DNA from: Paraburkholderia rhizosphaerae | GTDB taxonomy: Bacteria > Pseudomonadota > Gammaproteobacteria > Burkholderiales > Burkholderiaceae | Reading direction: 5' to 3' | DNA: 64,000 nt | Assembly: GCF_004366595.1 (NCBI RefSeq) | Contig: NZ_SORE01000009.1 | Coordinates: 124,001-188,000 of the forward strand | In this document: positions 53,845-63,384 of the stretch, one piece after another | Numbering within the stretch: the first letter of the stretch is position 1 | Layout: each line of letters starts with the position of its first letter | Program-made: the position numbers and the translations under genes | Notes under the pieces: model-generated | Told to the model about the DNA's origin: nothing | The model's input: the letters and a program-made list of their open reading frames with translations, nothing else | The model's database searches: none

Positions 53845-56800
53845 ATGAACGTCTCAAATGATGTTTCCAACGCTTCTGGCAGTAACCAGAATGCTTCGCT
53901 GCGGGCGACAGCAAATGGGTCGAAAAAATCACGAGGCAGCGATGACGGATCGACTTTCAACCAGTCCGACGCACTGTCGTTTTCTACATTCAGACGTGGC
54001 GAGGTCGATCCGCGCACGGGCACATTTAATTACCGGATTCCGATCGCCAGATTGACAGGAAACCGGAAACTCGGACCGTCGATTGAGCTGTATCTGAGTT
54101 ATAACCATTTCTCGAACAGCGATGAAGGTTTTGGAGGAGGGTGGTCGCTGGGATTAAGCAGGTTCACATACAACAATTCACGCAGGCAGGTGATTTTGCG
54201 CGATGACCGGATCGTCAACCTTAAATACGATGATGCCACATCGACTTTTTCGGTCGATACGGTGGATATCAAGGATTTCATTTTCAGGAAAATTGATAAT
54301 CCGCAGCGTGATTACCAGATCGTCTACAAGGATGGCATAACAGAAACGCTGACCACGGTTGGTATCGAGCGTTATGTGACCACCATCGCGCATGAAAACG
54401 GCTATACGTTGTCGCTGACCTATGAAAGCGCGGGCGATGCGGCACGGCTGACCCGGATAGTCGACGAATCGAACACGAGCCTTCTGGATATCACCTACAC
54501 CGACGGCACTGATGCGTCCGGCAAGGCGACGCGAGACTGCGTGGTCGAACTGTTCAAGGGCGATACCACTGTTGCGAGCAAGATGACGTTCAAGGTCAGT
54601 GATGACGGCGTGTCGGGATTGACCTTGCGATCGTGCGAAGCGAATCTGGACGACGCCAACACCGTCAAGATTTTTGAATTCAATTATATCCCAGCGGACT
54701 CCGCTGTGGGATTTCGGGTCATTTCTCAGGTAACCAGTGATTTTGCCGGACCTGCTACTGAAACGATCCGGTACGGACCACAACTGAAAATACCGACGGG
54801 TGCGCCATGGACTTCGATTCCGGCAGTGACCTACTACACCTTCTCGATGACGTCGGCCGGCACCGGAGCGACCAAGGTCGAGACGCATGAATTCACTTAC
54901 GGACTATACACGGAGGAAGGAGCGCAATGGGATTTCAGTAATTTTCTAGGATATGAAAAACAGGACGATCAGGATGTGCCCTGGGATGCTACTGCAATTG
55001 ACAACATTTATAACCGTGGGGCGGCCTACCAGTACACGAGTTGGGAAAAAATTCTGGTGGATGGAGTCGAATTGTCGACGGTAAAGCGGACGTACGACAA
55101 ATTCCACAGATTGGAGGCGGAGGCACTCGTTATTCCCGATGTGGGGCCGGCCGTCAGTCGACGTGAATACAGGACATACACGTATGCCGGTAGTACTTCC
55201 GATGCGTATGCGTCACTGCCGGCGCAGTACCGGTTGCCAGTGCAGATAGAAGCCGAATTTGCTGAAACAACCCAGATTAAAGACAAGGATCCGCAGCCAG
55301 ACAGTCGCGTCACGACGCGCACGATGTCTTATGACGAGTTCGGCAATGTGTTGCAAACCATAGAAGCCGGCGGATTCACGATCGACTATGAATATTATCC
55401 GGCGGCAGGTGAACCGGATAACTGTCCGGCCGACCCGAATGGTTTCGTTCGCTACCCGAAAACGGTAACCCGATACAAGGTGGACCCGACCTCCGATTCG
55501 AGCATGACGACCTGCACCTACGTATCCACACAAAGCAAGAGAATTGTCGATCCAGCCGGGGATAAAGCGATCAACTACACGGTGATCCAGGCGCAGAAGG
55601 AAACCCGGAAAATAGCCGGCGCGGATAGCAGTGGTTACCGCATGACGAAATATGAGTACTTCACCGATGCAATGGATGCCGCCAGTCTCGGGCGCGTGAA
55701 ATCGACGACGCTGTTGCTCAGCAGCGAATCGGGCCTGAAGACCAGCTACACCTACGCACTCTCCGCGGATAACAGCCAACTGACGATCGGCACGACGCAG
55801 ACCGGTGTGGACGACACCACGCTCACCGAATCCAGGACCATTTCGTGTCTGACCGGCGCGCCGCTCGAACTGACGGATAACCTTGGCATCAGGAGCAGCC
55901 TCGTGTACGACGTGCTGGGACGCGTGACGTCATACACGCGTGCACAGGACAGCGAGTACAAGCGCACGGTGACATACAGCTATGCGGTGGATGCGACCAC
56001 GAAGCTGCATACCACGACAACCACCGAGCCGGCGGTTAACGTGGTGAAGACCACGATGGACGCACTCGGCAACATTGTGAAGGAAGAGACGGGCGACAAG
56101 ATTTCGCGCACCTGGGAATACAACACGCAAGGCTGGCTGGTCGCCGCACACGAGTTCGATTACGACGTGCCTGCGGCCGGCGGAACACCCACCGCGACGC
56201 TCGATCTGGTCGATACATTCAGCTACGACGCGTTCGGCAATCTGGTGCGCGCGGTGTACCACGACAACCACGAGAAGGTGAGGCATTTCAACATCGGCAG
56301 CGCAAAGCTTACCGAGGGCATCAACGTACCCGTGAGGCAAGCGGCGACCGACGTCGTCAAGGTGTACGACAGTACCGTCACCGAGCACGATCCACAGACG
56401 ATGTTGCCGCTGAAGATCAGGGAATTCGATGTCGACAGCAGAACGCTCAGGACCGAGACGACACTGGCCTACGATGCGTTCTCTCGCATCGAAAGCGCCA
56501 AGGTGGTCGACAGCGCGACGAGCGCCCAGTCGTACGTCAAGATGGAATACGACTTCTTCGACCGGCTCAGCAAGTCGGTGGAATACGACGGCGACACCGC
56601 CGGACGCACAAAGGAACTCCGCTACTGGGCCTACGGGCTCGACGCGAGCAGAATCACCGACCTGCGGGTCGATAGCGTGTCGGTTGCGACGCAGGCCTAT
56701 GACGGTGTCGGGCGTCTGACCGAGGTCAACCGCAACCCCGCGCAGACAACGCAGAACCTCACGAAATACGAATACGACACGGGGTATGTGACGCCAAGGA

Positions 56801-59286
56801 AAATCACCACGCCGCGTGGCATCGAGATCGCTTATAGCTGGCGCCCTGAACTGGGCGGTGTGCCGACGTTCATCATTCCGCCTGTAGGCGAGGGCGGTTC
56901 GTTCGAATACCAGTATGACAGCGATCTCGTCAAGCTGACCGCTCAGCTCTATACGTCGGACACCATTACCCAGCAAAGAGATCTGTCGTACGACCAGAAC
57001 GCGCTGCTCATTTCCGAGAGCTACACGCTGACGCCGGCCGAAGGCATTGCGGGCAATTACGCAAACGCCTTTTCGCGCACGGTGCTGGGAAGGCTCAAAT
57101 CGGTGAGCCGCACGGTGACCAGCAAGACCGTCACCTATCCGCGAGGCGAGGTGCAATACACCTACGATCTGGCCGGGCGGGTGGACGGCATATCGTTTCT
57201 CAGCAGTGGCGCCGTGGGGCTCACGCTGGCAATTTCCTATAGCGGTGGCGAGCTCGCGAATCAGGTGGACTACACATTTACCCGGCCCGACGCGACCACG
57301 CAGACTGTCAGGCTGACGCTATCGTATGACTGCAAGATGCGGGTGACGAACAAGGAATACGCGTGGAAAGGCGCCGATGGCACGTATGCAACATGTGCAA
57401 GCAGTGCTGCAAGCTATAACGGTCTGGACCGTATCGTCGAGCAGCGCTTTGGCGGGGCGGCCGAGACGACTGCGATCCAGCATGAGCGCGACTATCTGGG
57501 CCGCCTGATCAGATCGACGCTGGCGGACACGACGACGGTCTATCCAAAGGACCCGGCCGGCAATGACGTGAGCGAATACACATTCGGCTACGACCAGTAC
57601 GACAACATCGTGGCGTCCGGCAGCAAGGCGAGGGAATCAGGAGCGACGACCGGCGTGGTCTGGTCGTATGAGGGTGGCAAGAACGTATTCGAACTGAAGC
57701 AGCAGACGATCGGCGCTTCCAGCGTGGTCAGTTTCGAATATGACGCATCGGGCAATGTGACGGGCATCACCGGGCCTGGCGGCACCGTCGTCACGTGCCT
57801 GTACGACTGCTATGAGAAGCTGCGTGAACGGCAAGTGAGCAAGCCGGGCCAACCCTTGACGAGCGCAATCATAGCCGCCAATAGTCAGGGGACAATCGGA
57901 TCGGAGAGGAAAACTAACACCGACGCGGAAACGACTACCACCAGTCAGCCTACCGCGTTCGGCTACCGCGATGGCGTGCTCGACGCATCGTTGCGCAAGC
58001 AGGCCGATGGCGACACCAACGTGCAACTGGCGAGCTATCTGCGCGGCGCGGGAGGTGTCGATGCGATCGGCTGTGCGAACGGCAATCCGACCGATGGGTT
58101 CACGAAGACGCAGTCGATGCTGTTCAGCGACAGCTTCGGCAGTGTGTATGGCAATGCGGATCCGGCGACTGGCGCAAGTTCGGCAATCACGCCGGCGATT
58201 TACAGTCCGTACGGCTATCAGAGCTTGCAGGGCGCGGACCCGTCGTACGATCCGATCGGTTTCAAGGGCGAGCGTTTCGATCAGCTGACCGGCCTGTACC
58301 ACCTCGGTGATGGCGTGCGGGCTTATGACAGCGCGGGGATGCGCTTCCTGCAGTACGATCCGCTCAGCCCTTTTGACAGGGGCGGCCTGAACCCATACGG
58401 CTTCTGCGGTGGTGACCCCATCACATTCTCCGACCCTACTGGACATGCCAGAGCGTTGCCGTGGTCGATTGCCCCGGCGATGGCCGCAGTCGGCTTTTTC
58501 ACCGGGATCGCCGGGCTCGCCATGGGTGTGTTCGGGCTGATCGGTGGCGGCATAACGGCGCTGGCTGCGTTGTCGTTCGCAGGGGGCGCCATAGGGGCTG
58601 CCGGCGGCTCAACGGGCCTTGCGGCCACTCTAGTTGGGAATTCCGCGCTTGCTGCCGATCTGACGTTGGCTAGCACTGTCCTCGGCGGTGTCGGTCTGGC
58701 GATTGATCTTGTACCGTTTTCGATGCAAATCCTCGGTTTCTGGATCGGGCCGAGGATCGTCGAGCGTTTTTCCACAGCAAGGGTGCTAAGCGTCAACAGC
58801 GATTTCGTGCCATTTTCAGGCACAGACGCTGCATTCGCGTCCAGGCGCGCGCAAGTTCATGGCGGGGATGCGATTCAGTTTGCGCTACCGACGATGGTGC
58901 ACGGCAAGGTCGGCAAATTGAAGATGCCGCAACCAACGGGAAATTTCATCGACGGCATTGCGCAACACTCCGCTGAATGGACGGATATACAAACTGCGGC
59001 GGCACGCTTGACCGACTTTTATACGACGCAGATCGACGATCCTAACGGCTCGATTTTCCTCGTTGCCTGTGGCGGCACGATCAGCGGCGCGAAGAGAAAC
59101 GCACAAGCGCTAGCCGACTTCACCGGACGGACAGTCATTGCATTTCCATCCAGTTTTGTAGGGGAGTACTCAGACCTTGCCACCAACCTTGCGGAGACTG
59201 CCGCATGGGGCGAGGTCAAGGCGTTCGGGTGGCCCTGGTTTCCGAAGGCGATGACGTTTACTCCCGCGGCCGGAGCAGGCACCTGA
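53845..59286 (+). CDS. Rhs/YD-repeat protein with a candidate caspase-like C-terminal region
   Basis: An 1813-residue Rhs-family polymorphic protein. There is no signal peptide or PAAR domain. Near residue 55 it has DPRTGTFNYRIPI and then FGGGWSLGLSRF, an N-terminus like TcC/SpvB-associated Rhs proteins. YD-type repeats fill about residues 300-1500 (YDEFGNVLQTIEAGG; YDVLGRVTSYTR; YDAFGNLVRAVYHDN; YDASGNVTGITGPGG). The Rhs core ends with GFKGERFDQLTGLYHLGDG...LNPYGFCGG...DPTGHA (~1535). The remaining ~278 residues differ: a long hydrophobic Gly/Ala-rich stretch (~1537-1630), then His1672 in QVHGGDAI and Cys1742 in IFLVACGGT, reminiscent of clan CD cysteine peptidases. A GGAG site precedes the ATG. 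No immunity or vgrG gene is adjacent. Toxin action is inferred. Confidence 0.88.
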   Translation: MNVSNDVSNASGSNQNASLRATANGSKKSRGSDDGSTFNQSDALSFSTFRRGEVDPRTGTFNYRIPIARLTGNRKLGPSIELYLSYNHFSNSDEGFGGGWSLGLSRFTYNNSRRQVILRDDRIVNLKYDDATSTFSVDTVDIKDFIFRKIDNPQRDYQIVYKDGITETLTTVGIERYVTTIAHENGYTLSLTYESAGDAARLTRIVDESNTSLLDITYTDGTDASGKATRDCVVELFKGDTTVASKMTFKVSDDGVSGLTLRSCEANLDDANTVKIFEFNYIPADSAVGFRVISQVTSDFAGPATETIRYGPQLKIPTGAPWTSIPAVTYYTFSMTSAGTGATKVETHEFTYGLYTEEGAQWDFSNFLGYEKQDDQDVPWDATAIDNIYNRGAAYQYTSWEKILVDGVELSTVKRTYDKFHRLEAEALVIPDVGPAVSRREYRTYTYAGSTSDAYASLPAQYRLPVQIEAEFAETTQIKDKDPQPDSRVTTRTMSYDEFGNVLQTIEAGGFTIDYEYYPAAGEPDNCPADPNGFVRYPKTVTRYKVDPTSDSSMTTCTYVSTQSKRIVDPAGDKAINYTVIQAQKETRKIAGADSSGYRMTKYEYFTDAMDAASLGRVKSTTLLLSSESGLKTSYTYALSADNSQLTIGTTQTGVDDTTLTESRTISCLTGAPLELTDNLGIRSSLVYDVLGRVTSYTRAQDSEYKRTVTYSYAVDATTKLHTTTTTEPAVNVVKTTMDALGNIVKEETGDKISRTWEYNTQGWLVAAHEFDYDVPAAGGTPTATLDLVDTFSYDAFGNLVRAVYHDNHEKVRHFNIGSAKLTEGINVPVRQAATDVVKVYDSTVTEHDPQTMLPLKIREFDVDSRTLRTETTLAYDAFSRIESAKVVDSATSAQSYVKMEYDFFDRLSKSVEYDGDTAGRTKELRYWAYGLDASRITDLRVDSVSVATQAYDGVGRLTEVNRNPAQTTQNLTKYEYDTGYVTPRKITTPRGIEIAYSWRPELGGVPTFIIPPVGEGGSFEYQYDSDLVKLTAQLYTSDTITQQRDLSYDQNALLISESYTLTPAEGIAGNYANAFSRTVLGRLKSVSRTVTSKTVTYPRGEVQYTYDLAGRVDGISFLSSGAVGLTLAISYSGGELANQVDYTFTRPDATTQTVRLTLSYDCKMRVTNKEYAWKGADGTYATCASSAASYNGLDRIVEQRFGGAAETTAIQHERDYLGRLIRSTLADTTTVYPKDPAGNDVSEYTFGYDQYDNIVASGSKARESGATTGVVWSYEGGKNVFELKQQTIGASSVVSFEYDASGNVTGITGPGGTVVTCLYDCYEKLRERQVSKPGQPLTSAIIAANSQGTIGSERKTNTDAETTTTSQPTAFGYRDGVLDASLRKQADGDTNVQLASYLRGAGGVDAIGCANGNPTDGFTKTQSMLFSDSFGSVYGNADPATGASSAITPAIYSPYGYQSLQGADPSYDPIGFKGERFDQLTGLYHLGDGVRAYDSAGMRFLQYDPLSPFDRGGLNPYGFCGGDPITFSDPTGHARALPWSIAPAMAAVGFFTGIAGLAMGVFGLIGGGITALAALSFAGGAIGAAGGSTGLAATLVGNSALAADLTLASTVLGGVGLAIDLVPFSMQILGFWIGPRIVERFSTARVLSVNSDFVPFSGTDAAFASRRAQVHGGDAIQFALPTMVHGKVGKLKMPQPTGNFIDGIAQHSAEWTDIQTAAARLTDFYTTQIDDPNGSIFLVACGGTISGAKRNAQALADFTGRTVIAFPSSFVGEYSDLATNLAETAAWGEVKAFGWPWFPKAMTFTPAAGAGT

Positions 59287-59417
59287 CACATTGCATCGGG
59301 CGGTCGGCCGGGAGTGTGCAGTGAGGCAGCCGAATGATCGACGCCGCGAACCTCACGGCGTCCCGCGACAGGCGCCCGGTGACGACCCAACGAATGACGC
59401 CAGGTTTTGCCGTCCGC

Positions 59418-60368
59418 TCAGACTTGCGCGCCCGCGTTCGGATCGTTCGGATCGTGGCGTTCCTTCTTTTCCTTCAGCAGGTCTTCCCGCTTCACCCCCA
59501 GCCACATCGCGAGCGCCGCCGCGACGAACACCGACGAATAGATACCGAACAGGATACCGACCGTCAGCGCCAGCGCGAAGTAGTGCAGCGTCGGGCCGCC
59601 GAACAGGAACATCGACAGCACCATCATCTGCGTACAGCCGTGCGTGATGATGGTTCGCGACATCGTGCTGGTGATCGCGTGGTTGATCACTTCGATCACG
59701 CTCATCTTGCGTTCGCGGCGGAACGTTTCGCGGATCCGGTCGAAGATAACCACCGATTCGTTGACCGAGTAGCCGAGCACCGCGAGCACCGCCGCGAGCA
59801 CCGACAGCGAGAACTCCCATTGGAAGAACGCGAAGAAGCCGAGAATGATCACCACGTCGTGCAGGTTCGCGATCACGCCGGCAACCGCGTACTTCCACTC
59901 GAAGCGGAACGACAGATAGATCACGATGCCGGCGACCACGCACGCGAGCGCGAGCAGGCCGTCGGTGGCGAGTTCCTTGCCGACCTGTGGCCCGACGAAC
60001 TCGACGCGCTGCAACTGCACCTGCGCGTTCTCGCCCTTCAGTGCGCCCATCACCTGGTCGCTTTGCTGCGCGGACGTCAGGCCCTGCTTTAGCGGCAGGC
60101 GAATCAGCACGTCACGCGATGTGCCGAAGTTCTGCACCTGCGCGTCGGCATAGCCGAGCTTCGCCAGCGTGTCGCGCACCGGCTCGAGCGGCACGGCCTG
60201 CGGATACTGCACTTCGATCACCGTACCGCCGGTGAACTCGATCGACAGATGCAGGCCGCGGTGTACGAGGAAGAACACGGCAGCGATGAATGTAATCAGC
60301 GAGATCGCGTTGAAGATCAACGCGCGCTGCATGAACGGAATGTCTTTGCGGATGCGGAAAAATTCCAT
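59418..60368 (-). CDS. secF: Protein translocase subunit SecF
   Basis: SecF works with SecD and YajC to pull proteins through SecYEG using the proton gradient. The 316-residue protein has six predicted membrane helices, the periplasmic P4 domain (VLIRLPLKQGL..), and the RND-type signature region GYSVNESVVIFDRIRE with AITSTMSRTIITHG. It lies 18 bases after secD in the operon and is convergent with the rhs gene. Confidence 0.98.
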   Translation of the reverse strand: MEFFRIRKDIPFMQRALIFNAISLITFIAAVFFLVHRGLHLSIEFTGGTVIEVQYPQAVPLEPVRDTLAKLGYADAQVQNFGTSRDVLIRLPLKQGLTSAQQSDQVMGALKGENAQVQLQRVEFVGPQVGKELATDGLLALACVVAGIVIYLSFRFEWKYAVAGVIANLHDVVIILGFFAFFQWEFSLSVLAAVLAVLGYSVNESVVIFDRIRETFRRERKMSVIEVINHAITSTMSRTIITHGCTQMMVLSMFLFGGPTLHYFALALTVGILFGIYSSVFVAAALAMWLGVKREDLLKEKKERHDPNDPNAGAQV

Positions 60369-60386
60369 GGTCTCGTTCTCCGGGCT

Positions 60387-62456
60387 TCAGCGGGATGAAC
60401 CCGGTTTCTTCGGCGCGTTGCCGGATGCCGGTGTGTCCGGCGCGTTGCGGCGGCGTACCGTCGGCTTGCCGGCGCGAGCTTGCGCGGATGCGGGTGCCTT
60501 CTGTTTTGCAGCGGCTGGCGCGACCGTGCGGGCCGCGCCGGTGGTGCCGCCCGCCGCGGCTGCCGTATCGTCGTCCAGATAGGCAGCGGCGCCGTTGGCC
60601 GTCGCCGGACGCCACACCTGACCGACCGCGAGTGACTTCAGTTTCTTCTTGCCGCCGTACCAGAGGTTCACGAGCCCGCGCGAGAAGAACACCGCGGAGA
60701 ACATCGACGTCAGAATGCCGATACAGTGCACGACCGCGAAGCCGCGGACCGGGCCGGAGCCGAACGCGAGCAGCGCGAGGCCGGCGATCAGCGTGGTCAC
60801 GTTCGAGTCGAGAATGGTCGCCCATGCATGCGCGTAGCCGTTCTGGATTGCCAGCTGCGGCGGCGCGCCATTGCGCAGTTCCTCGCGGATGCGCTCGTTG
60901 ATCAGCACGTTCGCGTCAATGGCCATACCGAGCGCGAGCGCGATAGCGGCAATACCTGGCAGTGTCAGCGTCGCCTGCAGCATCGACAGAATCGCAACCA
61001 GCAGCAGCAGGTTCACCGACAGCGCGATCATCGAGATCAGGCCGAACAGCATGTAGTACGCGATCATGAAGGCTGCGATCGCGATAAAGCCGTACACGAC
61101 CGAATCAAAGCCCTTCTTGATGTTGTCCGCGCCGAGGCTCGGGCCGATCGTGCGTTCCTCGATGATCTCCATCGGCGCAGCGAGCGAACCGGCGCGCAGC
61201 AGCAGCGCGAGATCGGCCGCCGCTTGCGGCGTCGGCTGGCCGGTAATCTGGAAGCGATCGCCGAGCTCGGACTGAATCGTCGCGACCGTCAGCACCTGGC
61301 CCTTGCCCCTTTCGAACAACACCATGGCCATCGGCTTGCCGATGTTGTCGCGCGATACCGCGCGCAACGCGCGGCCGCCCGCCGAATCCAGACGGATATT
61401 GACCGACGGACGCTGGTGCTCGTCGAAGCCCGCCGATGCGTCGATGATGCGGTCGCCGGTGAAGATCACCTGCTTGCGCAGCAGCACCGGCACCTGGTTG
61501 CCTTGCGTGAAGAGTTCGTCGCCCGGCGGCACCGGATCGCCCGGATTCGGGTGCGTATTGACCGGGTCCGCGAGACGCGCTTCGAGCGTCGCGGTACGGC
61601 CGATGATGTCCTTTGCTTTCGCGGTGTCCTGCACGCCCGGCAATTCGACGACGATGCGGTCGTTGCCCTGCTGCTGGATCACCGGCTCCGCGACGCCCAG
61701 TTCGTTGACGCGGTTATGCAGCGTCGTGATGTTCTGCTTGAGCGCGGATTCCTGCACGGTCTGCTTCACCGCCGGCGTGAATGTGCCGACCACCTGCCAG
61801 CCGCCGTCCGTCGCCTGCTGGGTCGCCCACTGCAATTCGCTGACGCCCTTCGTCAGCTCCTTGCGCGCCGCTTCGGCGGTGTTCTGGTCCGCGAAGCTCG
61901 CCACCACCGACTGGCCGACCCGATTCACGCCGCCGTCACGAATGCGGTTGTCGCGCAGCAGCGTGCGCGCATCCGACGCATCCGAATCGAGCTTCTTGTT
62001 CAGCGCGCCTTGCATGTCGACCTGCAGCAGGAAGTGCACGCCGCCGCGCAAATCGAGACCGAGGTACATCGGCAGCGCGTGCAGCGCGGTCAGCCAGCGC
62101 GGCGATGCGCTTTGCAGGTTCAGCGCGACGACGTAGGTCGGATCGGTCGGATCGCTGTTCAGCGACTTTTGCAGCAGATCCTTCACCCGCAGTTGTGTGT
62201 CGGTGTCGCGCACGCGTACGCGGATGTTCGCGTTCAGCTGCGAATTGTCGAACGTGACTGCGTCCGGCGTAATCTGGCTCGCCGCCAGCGCCGCTTCGAC
62301 CTGCGACAGCGTGGCCGAATCGAGCTTGACCGTTGCCTTGCCGCTCGACACCTGCACCGCCGGCGCTTCACCGTAGAAGTTGGGCAGCGTGTACAGGAGG
62401 CCGATGGCGAGCGCCACCAGCATCACGGCGTATTTCCAGAGGGGGTAACGATTCAT
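60387..62456 (-). CDS. secD: Protein translocase subunit SecD
   Basis: The 689-residue partner of SecF. An N-terminal helix (YAVMLVALAIGLLYTLPNFYGE) is followed by the large P1 periplasmic head (LGLDLRGGVHFLLQVDM), and then the five-helix membrane domain with IALALGMAIDANVLINERIREELRNG. The C-terminal ~75 residues form a long Ala/Lys/Arg-rich low-complexity tail (AAAGGTTGAARTVAPAAA), beyond the usual end of SecD. The start at 62456 (MNRYPLWKYAV) is the normal one; 62468 is an alternative. Confidence 0.97.
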   Translation of the reverse strand: MNRYPLWKYAVMLVALAIGLLYTLPNFYGEAPAVQVSSGKATVKLDSATLSQVEAALAASQITPDAVTFDNSQLNANIRVRVRDTDTQLRVKDLLQKSLNSDPTDPTYVVALNLQSASPRWLTALHALPMYLGLDLRGGVHFLLQVDMQGALNKKLDSDASDARTLLRDNRIRDGGVNRVGQSVVASFADQNTAEAARKELTKGVSELQWATQQATDGGWQVVGTFTPAVKQTVQESALKQNITTLHNRVNELGVAEPVIQQQGNDRIVVELPGVQDTAKAKDIIGRTATLEARLADPVNTHPNPGDPVPPGDELFTQGNQVPVLLRKQVIFTGDRIIDASAGFDEHQRPSVNIRLDSAGGRALRAVSRDNIGKPMAMVLFERGKGQVLTVATIQSELGDRFQITGQPTPQAAADLALLLRAGSLAAPMEIIEERTIGPSLGADNIKKGFDSVVYGFIAIAAFMIAYYMLFGLISMIALSVNLLLLVAILSMLQATLTLPGIAAIALALGMAIDANVLINERIREELRNGAPPQLAIQNGYAHAWATILDSNVTTLIAGLALLAFGSGPVRGFAVVHCIGILTSMFSAVFFSRGLVNLWYGGKKKLKSLAVGQVWRPATANGAAAYLDDDTAAAAGGTTGAARTVAPAAAKQKAPASAQARAGKPTVRRRNAPDTPASGNAPKKPGSSR

Positions 62457-62730
62457 GGGATGGTCCAACGGACGGTTGGCTGGAAGCGAGGTCTGAGAGC
62501 GTGCGCTGAGTAGCGAGGCGTAGACGTCCGGCTATCGAACGAGACGACGAAACGACAAAACATGTTGCATCTTTCCGTCTCTTGCTGCTTGCGGTTGGTT
62601 CAAAGCCGCTGATTCAATGCCTTTGCTGCACTGCTGTCGCTGCAAGGCCGCGCCGGATTCGACTGAAAACGCGTGGTCGAAACGGATCGGCGCGGCGCCT
62701 TGCCAGGGACTTGCTCGTGCTGCACACGCG

Positions 62731-63060
62731 TTACAGCGACTTGATCGTGCCTTTCGGGAGGATCGTCGTGACCGAAGCCTTCTGCACGGTGATTTCGGTG
62801 CCTTCCGAGATCTCGACGCCGACGTATGCTTCACCGACTTTGGTGATCTTGCCGACGATGCCGCCGTTCGTCACGACCTCATCGCCTTTCGCCATCGCCG
62901 CGAGCATGTTGCGATGTTCCTTCTGGCGCTTCATTTGCGGGCGAATCATGATGAAGTAGAGCACTGCGAACATCAGAATGAGCGGCAGGAAGCTCATCAG
63001 GCTCGATTCTGCGCCCCCCGCGGCACCGCCTTGCGCAAAGGCATTGGAAATGAACGACAC
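62731..63060 (-). CDS. yajC: YajC, preprotein translocase accessory subunit
   Basis: A 109-residue inner-membrane protein of the SecDF-YajC complex. It has one membrane helix (MSFLPLILMFAVLYFIMIRPQMKR) followed by a small cytosolic domain (GDEVVTNGGIVGKITKV). Translation most likely starts at GTG (63058-63060; VSFISNAFAQ) with GGAGAGA seven bases upstream; an upstream in-frame ATG at 63087 is less likely. It is separated from secD by about 274 bases with no recognisable gene. Confidence 0.95.
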   Translation of the reverse strand: MSFISNAFAQGGAAGGAESSLMSFLPLILMFAVLYFIMIRPQMKRQKEHRNMLAAMAKGDEVVTNGGIVGKITKVGEAYVGVEISEGTEITVQKASVTTILPKGTIKSL

Positions 63061-63384
63061 GTTGGTCTCTCCGTTTTTACCAGTCAAAAAAATTCAGCCG
63101 ATTATTCTACCACCGGCCCTTTGCGCGACGGCGCGCCAATTCGGTATGGCGCTCACGGCCGCCCGATTTTGCGCAAGCGCTGCAACGACGCCGCGACGGC
63201 CGGCACCGGGTACAGCGCGGACGCGTTTCGGGCATCCATTATCGATGCCTGTCTGGGCACCGTTTTGACACAGTGACTAATAGGCACCGAGCAGGCACCG
63301 AGCAGGCACCGAGCAGGCACCGAGCGAGGCACTGATTGGCGTCCCGTCGCGAAAGACAATTGTAATGTTTTGCGCGACATCCTT
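63061..63384. other. 324-base gap between tgt and yajC with a repeat array
   Basis: No gene is supported. The gap holds the 11-base tandem repeat at 63283-63326. The tgt-yajC-secD-secF order is a common operon; here the long gap suggests yajC may have its own promoter, although none was clear. Confidence 0.55.
63283..63326. repeat. 11-base tandem repeat, four copies
   Basis: Unit GGCACCGAGCA, copies at 63283-63293, 63294-63304, 63305-63315 and 63316-63326; the last differs only in its final base. It lies just downstream of the tgt stop in the tgt-yajC spacer. The period is not a multiple of three, which fits noncoding DNA, and copy number may vary between strains. Confidence 0.93.

Noticed and set aside
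55930..57156. 408-codon minus-strand open frame inside the rhs gene
   Set aside because: Shadow of the YD-repeat coding strand; as an immunity gene it would lie wholly inside the toxin gene, and it shows no family feature.
60726..62513. 595-codon plus-strand open frame opposite secD
   Set aside because: Arg/His/Gln-rich shadow of secD without motifs.
63283..63326. CRISPR-like array near tgt
   Set aside because: Units are only 11 bases and directly adjacent with no spacers; it is a simple tandem repeat. No CRISPR array or cas gene was seen in the window.
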